Shown piece after piece: positions 10,961 to 21,987 of a DNA stretch of 64,000 nucleotides. The stretch comes from Antilocapra americana (taxonomy: Eukaryota > Chordata > Mammalia > Artiodactyla > Antilocapridae). The DNA lies in NCBI GenBank assembly GCA_007570785.1, contig ML664161.1, forward strand, positions 47,460,154-47,524,153, read 5' to 3'. A program made the translations under genes and the position numbers. Under the pieces are notes generated by a model, which saw only the letters and a list, made by a program, of their open reading frames with translations, was not told the origin of the DNA and made no database searches. Position 1 is the first letter of the stretch. Each line of letters begins with the position of its first letter.

Positions 10961-11168
10961 GGCTTCCCTGGTGACTCATGTAGTAAGGCATCTGTCTGCA
11001 ATGTGGGATACCTGGGTTCAATCCGTGGGTTGGGAAGATCCCCGGGAGATGGGAATGGCAACCCACTGCAGTATTCTTGCCTGGTGAATTCCATACAGAG
11101 GAGCCATATGAGCTCTAGTCTATGGCACTGTGAAGAGTCAGACATGACTGAGTGACTAACACACACAA
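10961..11168 (+). mobile_element. Bov-tA SINE
   Basis: tRNA-like head first ('ggcttccctggtgactcatg', 'gttcaatccgtgggttggga'), then the body ('aatggcaacccactgcagta') and the end 'gactgagtgactaac' with an ACAC tail. No clear target duplication was identified. Confidence 0.92.
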
Positions 11169-11282
11169 CCAATTTAATTAGGTCCAGCGAAATAACCGGA
11201 AATACCTGTCCTCATTTAAAGTCAACTGATTAGAGTCGTTTGTTGCACAAAGCCTTCCACAGTAACCCCTAGATTAGTACTT

Positions 11283-11310
11283 GACCTAAATAAAATAAAA
11301 TAAAATAAAG
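11283..11310. repeat. (AAAAT)n microsatellite
   Basis: Four to five copies of an AAAAT unit. Probably grew from an A-rich tail, but no SINE body adjoins it directly. Confidence 0.85.
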
Positions 11311-11319
11311 TTGACATAT

Positions 11320-11720
11320 CAAGATGGCATCACAGCTAGGTTTTCTTTCTTGATTCCATGTGGTGTCTGTTGGGTTCATTCAATGGTACTCAGCTCGATG
11401 CTAATTGGTCTAGAGTGCCCAAGACAACTTCACTGGAATGCCTGGAACCTTGCCAGTAGAGTGAATTAAGCCAGCCCCTCTCCCTCTCCATGTAGTCATA
11501 AAGGTCTCACCATGTGACATCTCCAGCAGGCAAGTAGACATCTTACTTGGATACATAGTGATTCCTAGAGCCTGACTGGAAATTGCCAGATATCTAAAAA
11601 GTCGAGATCTGGAGTCATACTCCATTGGTCAAAGCAATTACAAGGCAGCACAACTTCTAGTGGAGGGGAATAGATTCTACTGTTTGAAGGGAAATGTGTC
11701 AAAATTTTCTGCCATTCTTA
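11320..11720. mobile_element. ancient mammalian repeat, right part (class not assigned)
   Basis: 'attccatgtggtgtctgttg', 'attggtcaaagcaattacaa' and 'ggaggggaatagattctact' are the later motifs of the same family as 10570-10735. The two parts are separated by the Bov-tA at 10961 and by unrecognised sequence. Assignment is by motif memory only. Confidence 0.4.
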
Positions 11721-11880
11721 ATAGTCCACAAACATCCAGACGTTTTTAAATAATAGTAGTAAAGAGAATGTGGTACTATCATAGGGACAGAAAATGAATA
11801 AAGGAAAAGAAAAAGGCCAGAATCAGACTTTCATGGACATGAAATTTGAAATAAAGTAGATGGCACTGAAGATCATTAGT

Positions 11881-12715
11881 GAGTTCAGTTCAGTTCAGTC
11901 ACTCAGTCGTGTCTGATTCTTTGTGACCCCATGAACTGCAACAAGCCAGGCTTCCCTGTCCATCACCAACTCCTGGAGTTTACCCAGACTCATGTCCATA
12001 GAGTTGGTAATGCCATCCAGCCATCTCATCCTCTGTCATCCCCTTCTCTTCCTGCCCCTAATCCTTCCCAGCATCAGGGTCTTTTCCAATGAGTCAACTC
12101 TTCGCATGAGGTGGCCAAAGTATTGGAGTTTCAGCTTCAACATCAGTCCTTGCAATGAACACCCAGGACTGATCTCCCTTAGGATGAACTGGTTGGATTT
12201 TCTTGCAGTCCAAGGGACTCTAAAGTCTTCTCCAATACCACAGTTCAAAAGCATCAATTCTTTGGTGCTCAGCTCTCTACACCATCCAACTCTCACATCC
12301 ATACACGACTACTGGAAAAACCATAGCTTTGACGAGATGGACCTTTGTGGACAAAGTAATGGCTCTGCTTTTTAATATGCTAACTAGGTTGGTCATAACT
12401 TTCCTTCCAGTGAGGAAGCATTTTTTTATTTCATGGCTGCAATCACCATCTGCAGTGATTTTGGAGCCCCCAAAGATAAAGTCTGACACTATGTCCACTG
12501 TTTCCCCATCTATTTCCCATGAATTGATGGGACCAGATGCCATGATTTTAGTTTTCTGAATGTTGAGCTTAAAGCAACTTTTTCACTCTCCTTTTTCACT
12601 TTTATCAAGAGCCTTTTTAAGTTCCTCTTCACTTTCTGCCATAAGGTTGGTATCATCTGCATATCTGAGGTTATTAATATTTCTAGCAGCAATCTTGATT
12701 CCAGCTTGTGCAAGA
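11881..12715 (-). mobile_element. BovB LINE inserted in old L1
   Basis: Starts with the reversed tail 'gagttcagttcagttcagtc' and runs back to the palm; on the minus strand the YADD codons are intact in sequence (about 12650-12661). It ends near 'gattccagcttgtgc', giving about 835 bp, close in length to the copy at 2608. No clean target duplication is visible. Remaining open stretches (12277-12543, 12036-12302, minus) are broken by frameshifts. Confidence 0.92.
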
Positions 12716-12918
12716 GATGCACTAAACAATAAACAGCTCTGGATAATGATGTGAAAAACTGAAATTGAATTTCTATTTCAAACCACACATAAAAATCAAT
12801 TCAACTTGGATTAAAGACTTAAAGGTTAAACAAAAAACTTTCAAACTTTTAGAACAAATATTAGAGGAAGGTATTTTTATAAACTTTGGGTAAAAAAGAA
12901 TTTTTCACCTAAATCGGT

Positions 12919-14024
12919 ATGTTCAGTTCAGCCTCTCAGTCGTGTCCAACTCTTTGTGACCCCCATGGACTGCAGCACACCAACCTCCCTGTCCATCACA
13001 AACTCCCAGAGTTTACTCAAACTTATGTCCATTGAGTTAGTGATGACATCCAGCCATCTCATCCTCTGTCCCTTTCTCCCCCCACCTTCAATCTTTCCCA
13101 GAATTATGGTCTTTTCCAGTGAGTCACTTCTTTGCATGAGGTGGCCAAAGTATTGGAGTTTCAGCTTCAGCATCAGTCCTTCCAATGAATATTCAAGACT
13201 GATTTTCTTTGGGAAGAACTGATTGGATCCCCTTGCAGTCCAAGAGACTCTGAAAACTCTTCTCTAACACCACAGTTCAAAAGCATCAATTCTTTGGTCC
13301 TCAGCCTTCTATATGGTTCAACTCTCATATCTATACATGACTACTGGAAAAACCATAGCTTTGACTAGCAGACCTTTGTTGGCAAAGTAATGTCTCTGCT
13401 TTCTTTTTTTTTTTTGTTTACGTATGCTTCCCCTCCGGATCCCCCCTCCCTCCTCCCTCCCCCCCGGGAAATCTCGCTGCACCAGTCCCGAGCATCAATC
13501 CTGGGCTGGCGATTGATTAGACACATGACAATTAACATGCTTCAATGCCCTTCTCCCATATCATCCCAGCCTTACCCTCATCCACAAAGTCCACGAGTCT
13601 ATTCTATACATCTGCGTTCCTTTTGTTGTCTCCCATGTTGGGTTCTCGTTACTGTCTTTCTAAATTCCATATATATGTGTTAATATACTGTATTGTTGTT
13701 TTTGCTTGTCTCTGCTTTCTAATGTGCTGTCTAGGTTGGTCATAACATTTTCACTCTCCTCTTTAACATTTATCAAGAGACTCTTTAGGTCTTCATCACT
13801 TTCTACTATAAGAGTGGTGACATTTGCATATCTGAGGTTATTGATAAATCTCCCAGCAATCTTGATTCCAACTTGTGCTTCATCCAGCCTGGCATTTCAC
13901 ATGATGTACTCTGCATATAAGTTAAATAAGCAAGGTGATGATATACAGCCTTGGAACCAGTCTGTTGTTCTATGTCCAGTTCTAATTGTTGCTTCTTGAC
14001 CTGCATACAGATTTCTCAGGAGGC
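12919..14024 (-). mobile_element. BovB LINE with internal deletion and nested L1
   Basis: The reversed tail begins near 12920 and the copy runs to 'catacagatttctcagg' upstream of the palm. It is interrupted at 13391-13720 by an L1-BT 3' end. After 'taggttggtcataac' it jumps directly to 'attttcactctcctc' near 13746, so about 200 bp of palm-to-C-terminal sequence is missing compared with its relatives here. A second gap of about 20 bp lies near 13952. The catalytic YADD is altered to read YANV on the minus strand. Confidence 0.92.
13391..13720 (-). mobile_element. L1-BT-like 3' UTR insertion with exact 14-bp target duplication
   Basis: TGTCTCTGCTTTCT occurs at 13391-13404 and 13707-13720, and BovB reads straight across once one copy is removed. 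The insert (13405-13706) begins with a T-run, so the element is on the minus strand. Its body matches the copy at 52.1 kb ('cgagcatcaatcctgggctg', 'cacaaagtccacgagtctat', 'ctaaattccatatatatgtg'). It lacks the terminal part of the 3' UTR that the 52-kb copy has between its poly-T and 'gtttacatatgcttcccc'. It is 5'-truncated and carries no coding sequence. Confidence 0.93.
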
Positions 14025-14307
14025 AAATACAAAGCTTTAATCATAGAAAAAAAAATCAATTAGACTTCTTTTAACTGAGAACTTATGTTCATCAAAATAT
14101 TCCATAAAGAATGTGAAAAGATTAGCCTAAAACTGGAAGATATTTGCAACATGTTCAACAAGTAAATCATTAAAATTCAGAATATATTTTTAAATTTCTG
14201 CAAAACAGTAATAAAGACAAACAATCCAGAAGAAAATGGGCAAAAAGGTATGCATTAGCATTTCATAGAAGAGGAATCATGAGTTGGAAGTAAACAGAAG
14301 GAAAGAT

Positions 14308-14536
14308 GGGCTTCCAAGGTGAATATAGTGGTAATGTAGTAGATGTAAGAGGCACAGGTTTGATCCCTGGGAGGGGAAGATTCCCGGGAGGAGGGCAAAT
14401 ATCACCTGGAGGAGGGCATAGCAACACATTCCAGTACTCTTGCCTGCAGAATCCCATGGACAGAGTAATCTGGTGGGCAATAATCCATGGGTTGCAGAGA
14501 GTCCGACACAACTGAAGCAATTTAGCACACATGCAT
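14308..14536 (+). mobile_element. Bov-tA SINE, diverged
   Basis: Head at 'gggcttccaaggtgaatata', then 'ggtttgatccctgggagggg', body, and end 'agtccgacacaactgaagca'. Short flanks AAAGATG/AAAGATA may be the target duplication. Within the body an extra partly duplicated block near 14385-14425 repeats 'ggaggagggca'. Confidence 0.88.
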
Positions 14537-14870
14537 AAAGATAGATATACAGCTTCATTAGTAATCACTAAAGCACTATTTAACACCAAAGTGTAACATA
14601 ATTTTCCATCTAGTAGATTCCCTAAAGTTAGTAAATCTGGAAATAAGTAAATCTAGCAAAGACATGGAGAAAATGAAAATTCCCATACCCTCTAGTTGTA
14701 GTGTCAATTTGAACAATTATCTGGATAAACAAATTAGCAGTTATTTTGTAAATACAAAAAGAAGCATATCCCATGACTGAGCAATCTATTCATAGAAGTC
14801 TTCAAATTGCTCATGTGTAACCCTGGGTACATGAGGAGTTCCTTACAGACACAGATACATTTAAAGGAAT

Positions 14871-16659
14871 AAACTGTTAGATTCCCATCTTCCATATGAA
14901 ATGTATATATTTTGAAGTGATCTGAGAACATGCCTTTATTAGAGGCTAGACGTTTCATGAGAATTAATTTTTACCTCTTTTCACAAAATCATCCTTTCTT
15001 ACACTTTATTTTTTAAAAAGTAGCTCTCACTCATCTTTGATTTCATAATGCATTATCCTAAACAGTACAAACTCCAAGGAAGCCAAATTATTGGAACAAT
15101 TTAAATTACAGGTGACAGAGAATGTTCTTTTAATGATAGGAGCATCCACGATGACTTTTTGATCATATGGCTTTGCATTTTTCCCAGTCTTGGTGTGTTT
15201 CTATCAAGGACAAAGTTGATATTAGAAATAACACCCACCTCCCACTACACACACACACACACACACACACAATATATTAGGTGGCAGTGAATACATACAT
15301 ATATATATTTGCAAAGTGAGAATAGGGTGTCTAATGACTACTTTCACTCAATAGCCTCACCTTCCCATTCCCTACAACTGTGGGAAAAGGTATTGTACCT
15401 GAGGGAAAGATCCTTGTTCATGAGAGAGTAGCAAAAAGTGTGAGGGTAAGAAATGTCAAAGACAACAACAAACACGAGACAAGGTTACATGCTCCATTTA
15501 TCATATAACTAAAATATTCAGAACGTTTGAAAATGCACCCTAGAATTAAAGCAGTTCAGATTGCATGCCCTGACTTTGTCTGGAACTGTGTCTGGATTTG
15601 ATATTTTACATGTTTTCAAACTTTTTAAATGAAAATGTTTATGTTATTTCTGATATCTCAACATCACATCTTTGAGAAAATGGAACATATATTGGAGGTT
15701 AAAAATGTTTTGTATCTTCTTGAACATTTATTATTCATAGGATAAACATTTCCTAGCATTTTACCAAGAAAAAAAATTATCAGACACTTTAGAAACATAT
15801 TTCCTTTTGACTCAGTAATAAATATCCTTCCTGGCACTTATCAACCACTTTTCTGCTTGCTGATTCCTTCCTATGGGAACAGAAAATTCTACTATGCACA
15901 TTCATACTTAGCAATACTTTGTATGAGCTCGACACTTACTGGTGGCCTAGTATTTTCTCTTATCATGAATTTCCACTGAATTTGTCTCATTTTAGTAGTC
16001 AGTGACAGTCACCCTAGAACCAGGAACAAATACAAATTAATAGCATTTAATTTGTATTAACTTAAATACATCTAAATACATTTTCAAATAAAGTTTTACT
16101 TTAGGTTCAATAATTGTTTTCCCAAATGGCTTTAACCAACTGAGTACTAATACCAATTGTTATAGCTAAATCCCGAAAATAATTAACACTTAATGGTCTT
16201 AAAAGCACAAGAAATTTTTAAAAAATCAAGCTTATATACATAACTTTTATTTTAAAGTATAGCAGGGTGACTAATAAAAAGAATGTAACTGCAATTATAT
16301 ATTGCATTAGGATAAAATTCTGTGGCAGTAATGAAATTGTGACTCTAGGAGGAAAGAACATAAAAATTTTGACTTTTAAAAAACATTTTCATCTACATTT
16401 TTATATAAATGATAATAAGTTTAAAAAGTACAATGGTATTTATATTCCATTGGATCTGTTTTTTAAAAGAATATTACAGTGTCAGTTTAAAATGTAAAAT
16501 TAAAAATATACCAGAAATTACATCACTTAAACTGTTGATTTTTTTAAAAATTAGGTGCCAAGTTAAAAATGTATGAAGTCACACAAGTTTTCAAACTTCT
16601 GTTGTAGGAAATGTAAACAAAATTTTGACTATATATAAATATATATTTATATAGATGTG
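14871..16659. other. unassigned sequence with (AC)n
   Basis: AT-rich. A pure (AC)n of about 13 units lies at 15245-15270, followed by 'atacatacatatatatattt'. No open frame longer than 76 codons and no recognised interspersed repeat. Confidence 0.5.
15245..15270. repeat. (AC)n microsatellite
   Basis: Uninterrupted dinucleotide repeat, likely polymorphic. Confidence 0.95.
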
Positions 16660-16741
16660 AATCTTCTTGATCCAGGGGTCAAACCCAGGTCTCCTGCATC
16701 ATAGGCAGATTCTTTACAATCTGAGCCATCAGGGAAGCCCC
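16660..16741 (-). mobile_element. Bov-tA head only (82 bp)
   Basis: Only the tRNA-like head of the SINE is present, ending at 'gagccatcagggaagcccc'. The body and 3' tail are missing. AT-rich repeats flank both sides (about 16630-16656 and 16742-16792), so loss by recombination or slippage is plausible. Confidence 0.85.
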
Positions 16742-16792
16742 ATAATATATAATATGCAAATATATATATATACATACATACATACATATATA
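16742..16792. repeat. (AT)n/(ATAC)n compound microsatellite
   Basis: 'atatatatatatacatacat' and neighbouring units directly abut the truncated SINE head. Confidence 0.85.
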
Positions 16793-17937
16793 AGAGGAAA
16801 CCTTTTGCATAGGTACATTTAGGAACCACATGCAATGTTTTTTGTTTTTTTCCTTCTAAACAGTGACCAACATTTGAGCACTCATTACATCAGGTAACTT
16901 TCTGGGCTAAAAAAAATAAATAAATACACAAACATCACTGTCCAGGTGCAGTTTATACTTTAGAAGCATATTTATAGCAACATGGTAATACAAAAAAATA
17001 AACAAAGAAAAGAAACCAACCATAGCCAAATCAAGTGTCCATACAAAGAAGAAAGGATAATCACTGGATTAACATGGAACAGTGGTAAAAGTAAATATAC
17101 TTAGCTATAGACAACAATTTAAATCAAAATTATTACTTGTAGTATGACAGAATTTTTACAAAGTTCAAAAAAATTAGGATAAAACAAACATTTGAAAACA
17201 TTAACGTGATAAAATTACCAATATGTGGCTCATAATATGTGGCAAAAAGACATAATTCTTACCCATATGAGACTGCCACAAGAATGGATTAATTAACAAT
17301 GAACAAAAATAGCTTCCAACATCAGAAATCAAGTTATGGCCATAAGGTTCTTAAGATCCAGTGACAGATTCAGAGGTGTTTATTTCCATGCCTGATTTTC
17401 TAAATATATCAGCTATTACATAAAAAGTGGATAAAGGCAGAAATTAATGTGATTGAATTTCTTTACAATTCTTTGAAACTATTAAGAAACTGAGAGACAA
17501 AATAGGTTTACAACCATCAAGCAGGAATTGTAGCATTTCTTTTTAATGTCAAACACTGCTCCCTATGACTTCCTTCAATCTGTTTTCTCATTCTGCCAGC
17601 TGTTAACACAGCCACTCTCTTATCTGACATTAACTGACTGATCACTGTTTGCTGGACACCAGACCAATTATTAAAGAAAACACTCTTCAACACTATTCAA
17701 GACCAAGGAATCTGTCTGATACACAAATGCCTTTTTCGTACCATCCCTTAGGACTATTTAGTGTCAAGATCATCTACATTTTGCCTTTATCTTAATAAAA
17801 CAAACCGAGAGAAATAATTTAAATAAAAAAACAGGCTTTACTTACCTATCACTACAAAACTCACTCTACGTCATTGAGGAACTGCTATTCCTTGTGACAA
17901 AGACCCTTTCTATTAATCCATCTAACTGTCACCAGTA
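16793..17937. other. unassigned sequence
   Basis: AT-rich, no recognised repeat and no long open frame. Confidence 0.5.
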
Positions 17938-17948
17938 GCCTGATATAT

Positions 17949-18482
17949 TGTTGTTTAGACACTGAGTTGTGTCCTTTTTTTGGAGACCCCATGGACTGCA
18001 GGATGCCAGGTTCCTCTGTCCATTGGATTTCCCAGGCAAGGATAATGGAGTGGATTGCCATTTCCTTCACCAGGGGTCTTCCCAACCCTGGGATTGAACT
18101 CATTTCTCCTCCATTGCTTCCCTGATAGCTCAGTTAGTAACGAATCCACCTGCAATGCAGGAGACGTCGATTGGACTCCTGGACCAGGAAGATCTAGTGG
18201 GGAAGGGATAGGCTACTCACTCCGGTTTTCTTGGGTTTCCCTTGTGGTTCAGCTGGTAAAGAATCCGTCTGCAATGCTGGAAACCTGGGTTCAATCCCTG
18301 GGTTGGGAAGATCCCCTGGAGAAGGCAAAGGTTACAAACTCCAGCATTCTGGCATGGAGAATTCAATGGACAGTATAGTCCATGGGGTCGGAAAGATTTG
18401 TATGGGACTGAGCAAATTTCACTTCACTACACTCCTGCGTTGCAAGTGGATTTGTTACCACTGAACCACCAGGAAAGCATAG
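17949..18482 (-). mobile_element. Bov-tA SINE split by a second SINE
   Basis: The outer copy occupies 17949-18116 and 18432-18482 in minus orientation. It is flanked by an exact 11-bp duplication, GCCTGATATAT, at 17938-17948 and 18483-18493. The inserted SINE splits its tRNA-like head. Confidence 0.93.
18117..18431 (+). mobile_element. dimeric Bov-tA (two-headed) SINE nested in another
   Basis: Two heads are visible, 'gcttccctgatagctcag' (18117) and 'tttcccttgtggttcagctg' (18235), followed by one body ending 'gactgagcaaatttcacttc'. Flanks CTCCTCCATTG (18106-18116) and CTCCTGCGTTG (18432-18442) are diverged copies of one target site in the outer SINE. The same dimer architecture recurs at 31914-32237. 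Confidence 0.88.
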
Positions 18483-18493
18483 GCCTGATATAT

Positions 18494-18860
18494 GACCTGA
18501 GCTATACATTACTTGTATGCCCTACCTCATTCCAAAAAATATTTGAAATTTAGCAATTATTGAATAAACAACAAAACATAGAATTGGGCACTATTCCTCT
18601 CTGCTAACTGGCATGCAAATACCTTTTTGTCAGCATATGCAGCATTTTGATTAGTGAAGGGATGCTCGTTAAACAGACATTTTTATTATTAAAATAGTTA
18701 TTTTAGCAAAAAGAGACTTCTGTCATTTTTTTTACATTTAAGGATTTCATATTTGCTACAGAAAATTATAAAGGCAAACAAGAAAAACTATGTATTTTAA
18801 TTTCAGATTTTCAACAATAGTCATGATTTTAAATATTCTGCCTCCTACAGATTCATGTTT
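18494..18860. other. unassigned sequence
   Basis: AT-rich, nothing recognised. Confidence 0.5.
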
Positions 18861-19832
18861 CAGTTCAGTTCAGTTCAGTCGCTCAGTCATGTCCGACTCT
18901 TTGTGACCCCGTGAACTGCAGCACACCAGGCTTCCCTGTTCATCACCAATTCTGAAAGTCTATCCAGATCCATGTCCATAGAGTCTGTGATACCATTCAA
19001 CCATCTCAACCTCTGTTGTCCCCTTCTCCTCCTGCCCCCAATCCTTCCCAGCATTAGGGATTTTTCCAATAAGTCAACTCTTCACATGAGGTGGCCAAAG
19101 TATTGGAGTTTCAGCTTCAACATCAGTCCTTCCAATGAACACCCAGGACTGATCTCCCCTAGGATGGACTGGTTGGATCATCTTGCAGTCCAAGGGACTC
19201 TCAAGAGTCTTCTCCAATACCACAGTTCAAAAGCATCAGTTCTTTGGCGATCAGCTCTCTTCACTGTCCAACTCTCACATCCATACATGACCACTGGAAA
19301 AACAATAGCCTTGACTAGATGGACCTTTGTTGGCAAAGTAATGTCTCTGCTTTTCAATATGCTACCTAGGTTAGTTATAATCTTCCTTTCAAGGAGTAAG
19401 TGTCTTTTAATTTCATGGCTGCAATCACCATCTGCAGTGATTTTGGAGACAAGAAAAATAAAGTCTGACACTGTTTCCCCATCTTTTTCCCATGAAGTGA
19501 TGGGACCAAATGCCATGATATTAGTTTTCTGAATGTTAAGCTTTAAGCCAATTTTTTTTTCACTCTCCTCTTTCACTTTCATCAAGAGGCTTTTTATTTC
19601 CTCTTCACTTTCTGCCATAAGGGTGGTGTCATCTGCATATCTGAGGTTATTGCTATTTCTCCCAGCAATCTTGATTCCAGCTTGTGTTTCTTCCAGCCGA
19701 GCATTTCTCATGATGTACTCTTCATATAAGTTAAATAAGCAGGGTGACAATATACAGCCTTGATGTCCTCCTTTCCCTATTTGGGACCAGTCTGTTGTTC
19801 CATGTCCAGTTCTAACTGTTGCTTCCTGAACT
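18861..19832 (-). mobile_element. BovB LINE with long open RT stretch
   Basis: Reversed tail 'cagttcagttcagttcagtc' at 18861; the copy extends back past the palm to 'tgttgcttcctgaactgc'. It is 5'-truncated at about 970 bp. It is less broken than the other copies: one frame stays open for 190 codons (19178-19750, minus). Confidence 0.95.
19178..19750 (-). pseudogene. BovB reverse transcriptase fragment, palm to C-terminal domain
   Basis: A 190-codon open stretch reading in order: 'SPCLFNLY' (RT motif before the catalytic loop, residues 2-9), 'YADD' at residues 38-41 with both aspartates intact, 'MAESEEEIKSLLMKVKEE', 'LNIQKTNIMAFGPI', 'DFIFLVSKITADGDCSHEIK' and 'VVMYGCESW'. The full protein needs an upstream endonuclease and RT fingers that this copy lacks, and the frame fails again downstream of 'VPWTAR'. 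It is a remnant, not a functional enzyme. A full BovB protein is several times longer. Confidence 0.9.
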
Positions 19833-20451
19833 GCTCATATGAAAATATTTGTTAATATGTGAATGTTAAAACCTATGCTCTATGGCTTCCTTACCACTTC
19901 TTCCTTCTCCTATCCCTTCCCTGATCCAGAATATTCCCAACAGAATTTAGACTCATTCCATAGGAGCCAAGTTTTTGTATTTAGACATCTTATAATGTAC
20001 ACATTTATTTGTATTTATTTGTACAATTACTAACATTTCAACACAACAATGTTAGAAAACATGAGAGAAGCTTAATTTTAGATATGGAAAAGATGCAGTA
20101 TTTAGAGTTTAGAGTATTCATTAATAGGGATCATTTTCCTGTTATCAAGAATATCATCTAGTTTCTTTTGGTAAAGTGTCTCTTTATTCCAGCAATTACT
20201 ACTTATCTGAGACAATAGTCTTGGGGAAAAATGCAAATAAAAATCAATTGCAAATTTCCTGGTATCACAGTGTATCAGTCACTCCATTAATAACAATCTT
20301 AATATACAGTGTAAAAACAGAAGGTAAATGGCCATCCTTCATTATCTATCACAGCAGAAACTCTAGGATGATTCTAATCAATGAGTTTTCTGAGTTAATT
20401 CCTATTTACAAATAGTATTACAAGCTTAGTATTTCTAATATAAATTATATG
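19833..20451. other. unassigned sequence
   Basis: AT-rich with an 80-codon plus-strand frame (20176-20415) of no recognisable family. Probably chance. Confidence 0.5.
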
Positions 20452-20461
20452 CTTTCTTGTT

Positions 20462-20677
20462 TTGATGCTGTTTAGTCACTAAGTGGTTCCTGACTATTAT
20501 GAGACCCCCATGGACTGTAGCCTGCCAGGCTCCTTCTGTCCATAGGATTACCCAGGCAAGAATATTGGAGTGGGTTGCCATTTCCTTCTCCAGAGGAACT
20601 CCTGACACAGAGATCAAACTCCTGTCCTCTGCATTGGTATATGGGTTCTTTACCACTAAGCCACCAGAGAAGCCCAC
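20462..20677 (-). mobile_element. Bov-tA SINE
   Basis: Minus-strand full-length copy ending in the reversed head 'accactaagccaccagagaa'. Flanks CTTTCTTGTT (20452-20461) and CTTTCCTGTT (20678-20687) differ at one base and mark the target site. Confidence 0.92.
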
Positions 20678-21520
20678 TTTCCTGTTACATTTTTTTATAA
20701 ATAGTACTTACATATTTCTACCCAGAAAATGGAGAAAGAATCCAATATCTCAGCTATCAATTGGAGTAAGAATATTCTGCCTGTGATAGAATTTAGGAAT
20801 AAAACAATGGCAATAAGAAGCAGAATAGGAAAGAGGAGAGAAAAAGGGAGAAAAAGACAGGGACTGAGAGGAATGGATATTTTATTAGCTTTAGTTCAGT
20901 TCAGATCTGTCACTCAGTTGTGTCCGACTCTTCGCCACCCTGCAGACCTCAGCACACCAAGCCTCCCTGTCCATCACAAACTCCTGGAGTTTACTCAAAC
21001 TCATGTCCAACAAGTCAGTGATGCCATCCAACCATCTCATCCTCTGTCATCCCCTTCTCCTTCTGCCTTCAATATTTCCTAGCATCAGGGTTTTTTCAAA
21101 TGAGTCAACTCTTCATATCATGTGGCTAAAGTATTCGAGTTTCAGCTTCAACATCAGTCCTTCCAATGAATATTCAGTACTGATTTCCTTTAGGATGGAC
21201 TGGTTGGATCTCCTTGCAGTCCAAGGGACTCTCAAGAGTCTTCTCCAACACCACAGTTCAAAATCATCAATTCTTCAGTGCTCAGCTTTCCTTATAGGCC
21301 AACTCTCAAACCCATACATGACTACTGGAAAATCCATAGGCTTGATTAGATGGATCTTTGTTGGCAAAGTCTCTGCTTTTTAATATGCTGTCTAGGTTGG
21401 TCATAACTTTCCTTCCAATGAGTGAACATCTTTTAATTTCATGGTTGCAGTCACCATCTGCAGTGATTTTGGAGTCCCCCCAAAAATAAAGTCAGTCACT
21501 GTTTCCACATCTATTTGCCA

Positions 21521-21736
21521 TCAAGTGATAGGACTAGATGCCATGATCTTGGTTTTCTGAATGTTGAGCTTTAAGCCAACCTTTTCACTCTCCTCTTTCA
21601 CTTTCATCAAGAGGCTCTTTAGTTCCTCTTCACTTTCTGCCATAAGGGTGGTCTCATCTGTATATCTGAGGATATTGGTATTTGTGCACTCAATCTTGAT
21701 TACAGCTTGTGCTATATCCAGCCCAGAGTTTCTCAT
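21521..21736 (-). pseudogene. BovB RT palm remnant with lost catalytic pair
   Basis: 71 open codons with 'RYTDETTLMAESEEELKSLL' where relatives in this window read RYADDTTLMAE. The second aspartate of the polymerase active site is replaced by glutamate and the alanine by threonine, so the enzyme would be dead even without the frameshifts. Confidence 0.85.
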
Positions 21737-21987
21737 GGTGTACTCTGCATAAAGTTAAATAAGTTAGGTAACTATATACAGCCTTGACGTACTCCTTTTC
21801 CTATTTGGAACCATTCTGTTGTTCCATGTCCACTTCTAATTGTTGCTTCTTGACCTGCATACAGATTTGTCAAGAGAAAGGTCAGGTGGTCTGGTATACC
21901 TATCTCTTAAAGAAATTTCCACAGCTTATTGTGATCCACATAGTCAAAGGCTTTGGTAAATTCAATAAAGTAGAAATATATGTTTTT

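Larger units (their letters stand above)
11740..14870 (+). mobile_element. ancient L1 (L1M-like) 3' portion, split into four pieces
   Basis: Pieces at about 11740-11880, 12716-12918, 14025-14307 and 14537-14870 read in order along the end of L1 ORF2: 'atgtggtactatcatagg', 'ggattaaagacttaaaggtt', 'gaagatatttgcaacatgtt', 'agaagaaaatgggcaaaaag', 'agcatatcccatgactgagc'. Between them sit two antisense BovB copies and a plus-strand Bov-tA, so the L1 predates all three. It is heavily diverged and non-coding. Confidence 0.65.

Noticed and set aside
10961..11040. tRNA-like sequence with box A and B resemblance
   Set aside because: This is the tRNA-derived head of Bov-tA, repeated about twenty times in the window, not a tRNA gene.
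15245..15270. (AC)n as a possible regulatory element
   Set aside because: An ordinary dinucleotide microsatellite with nothing regulatory beside it.
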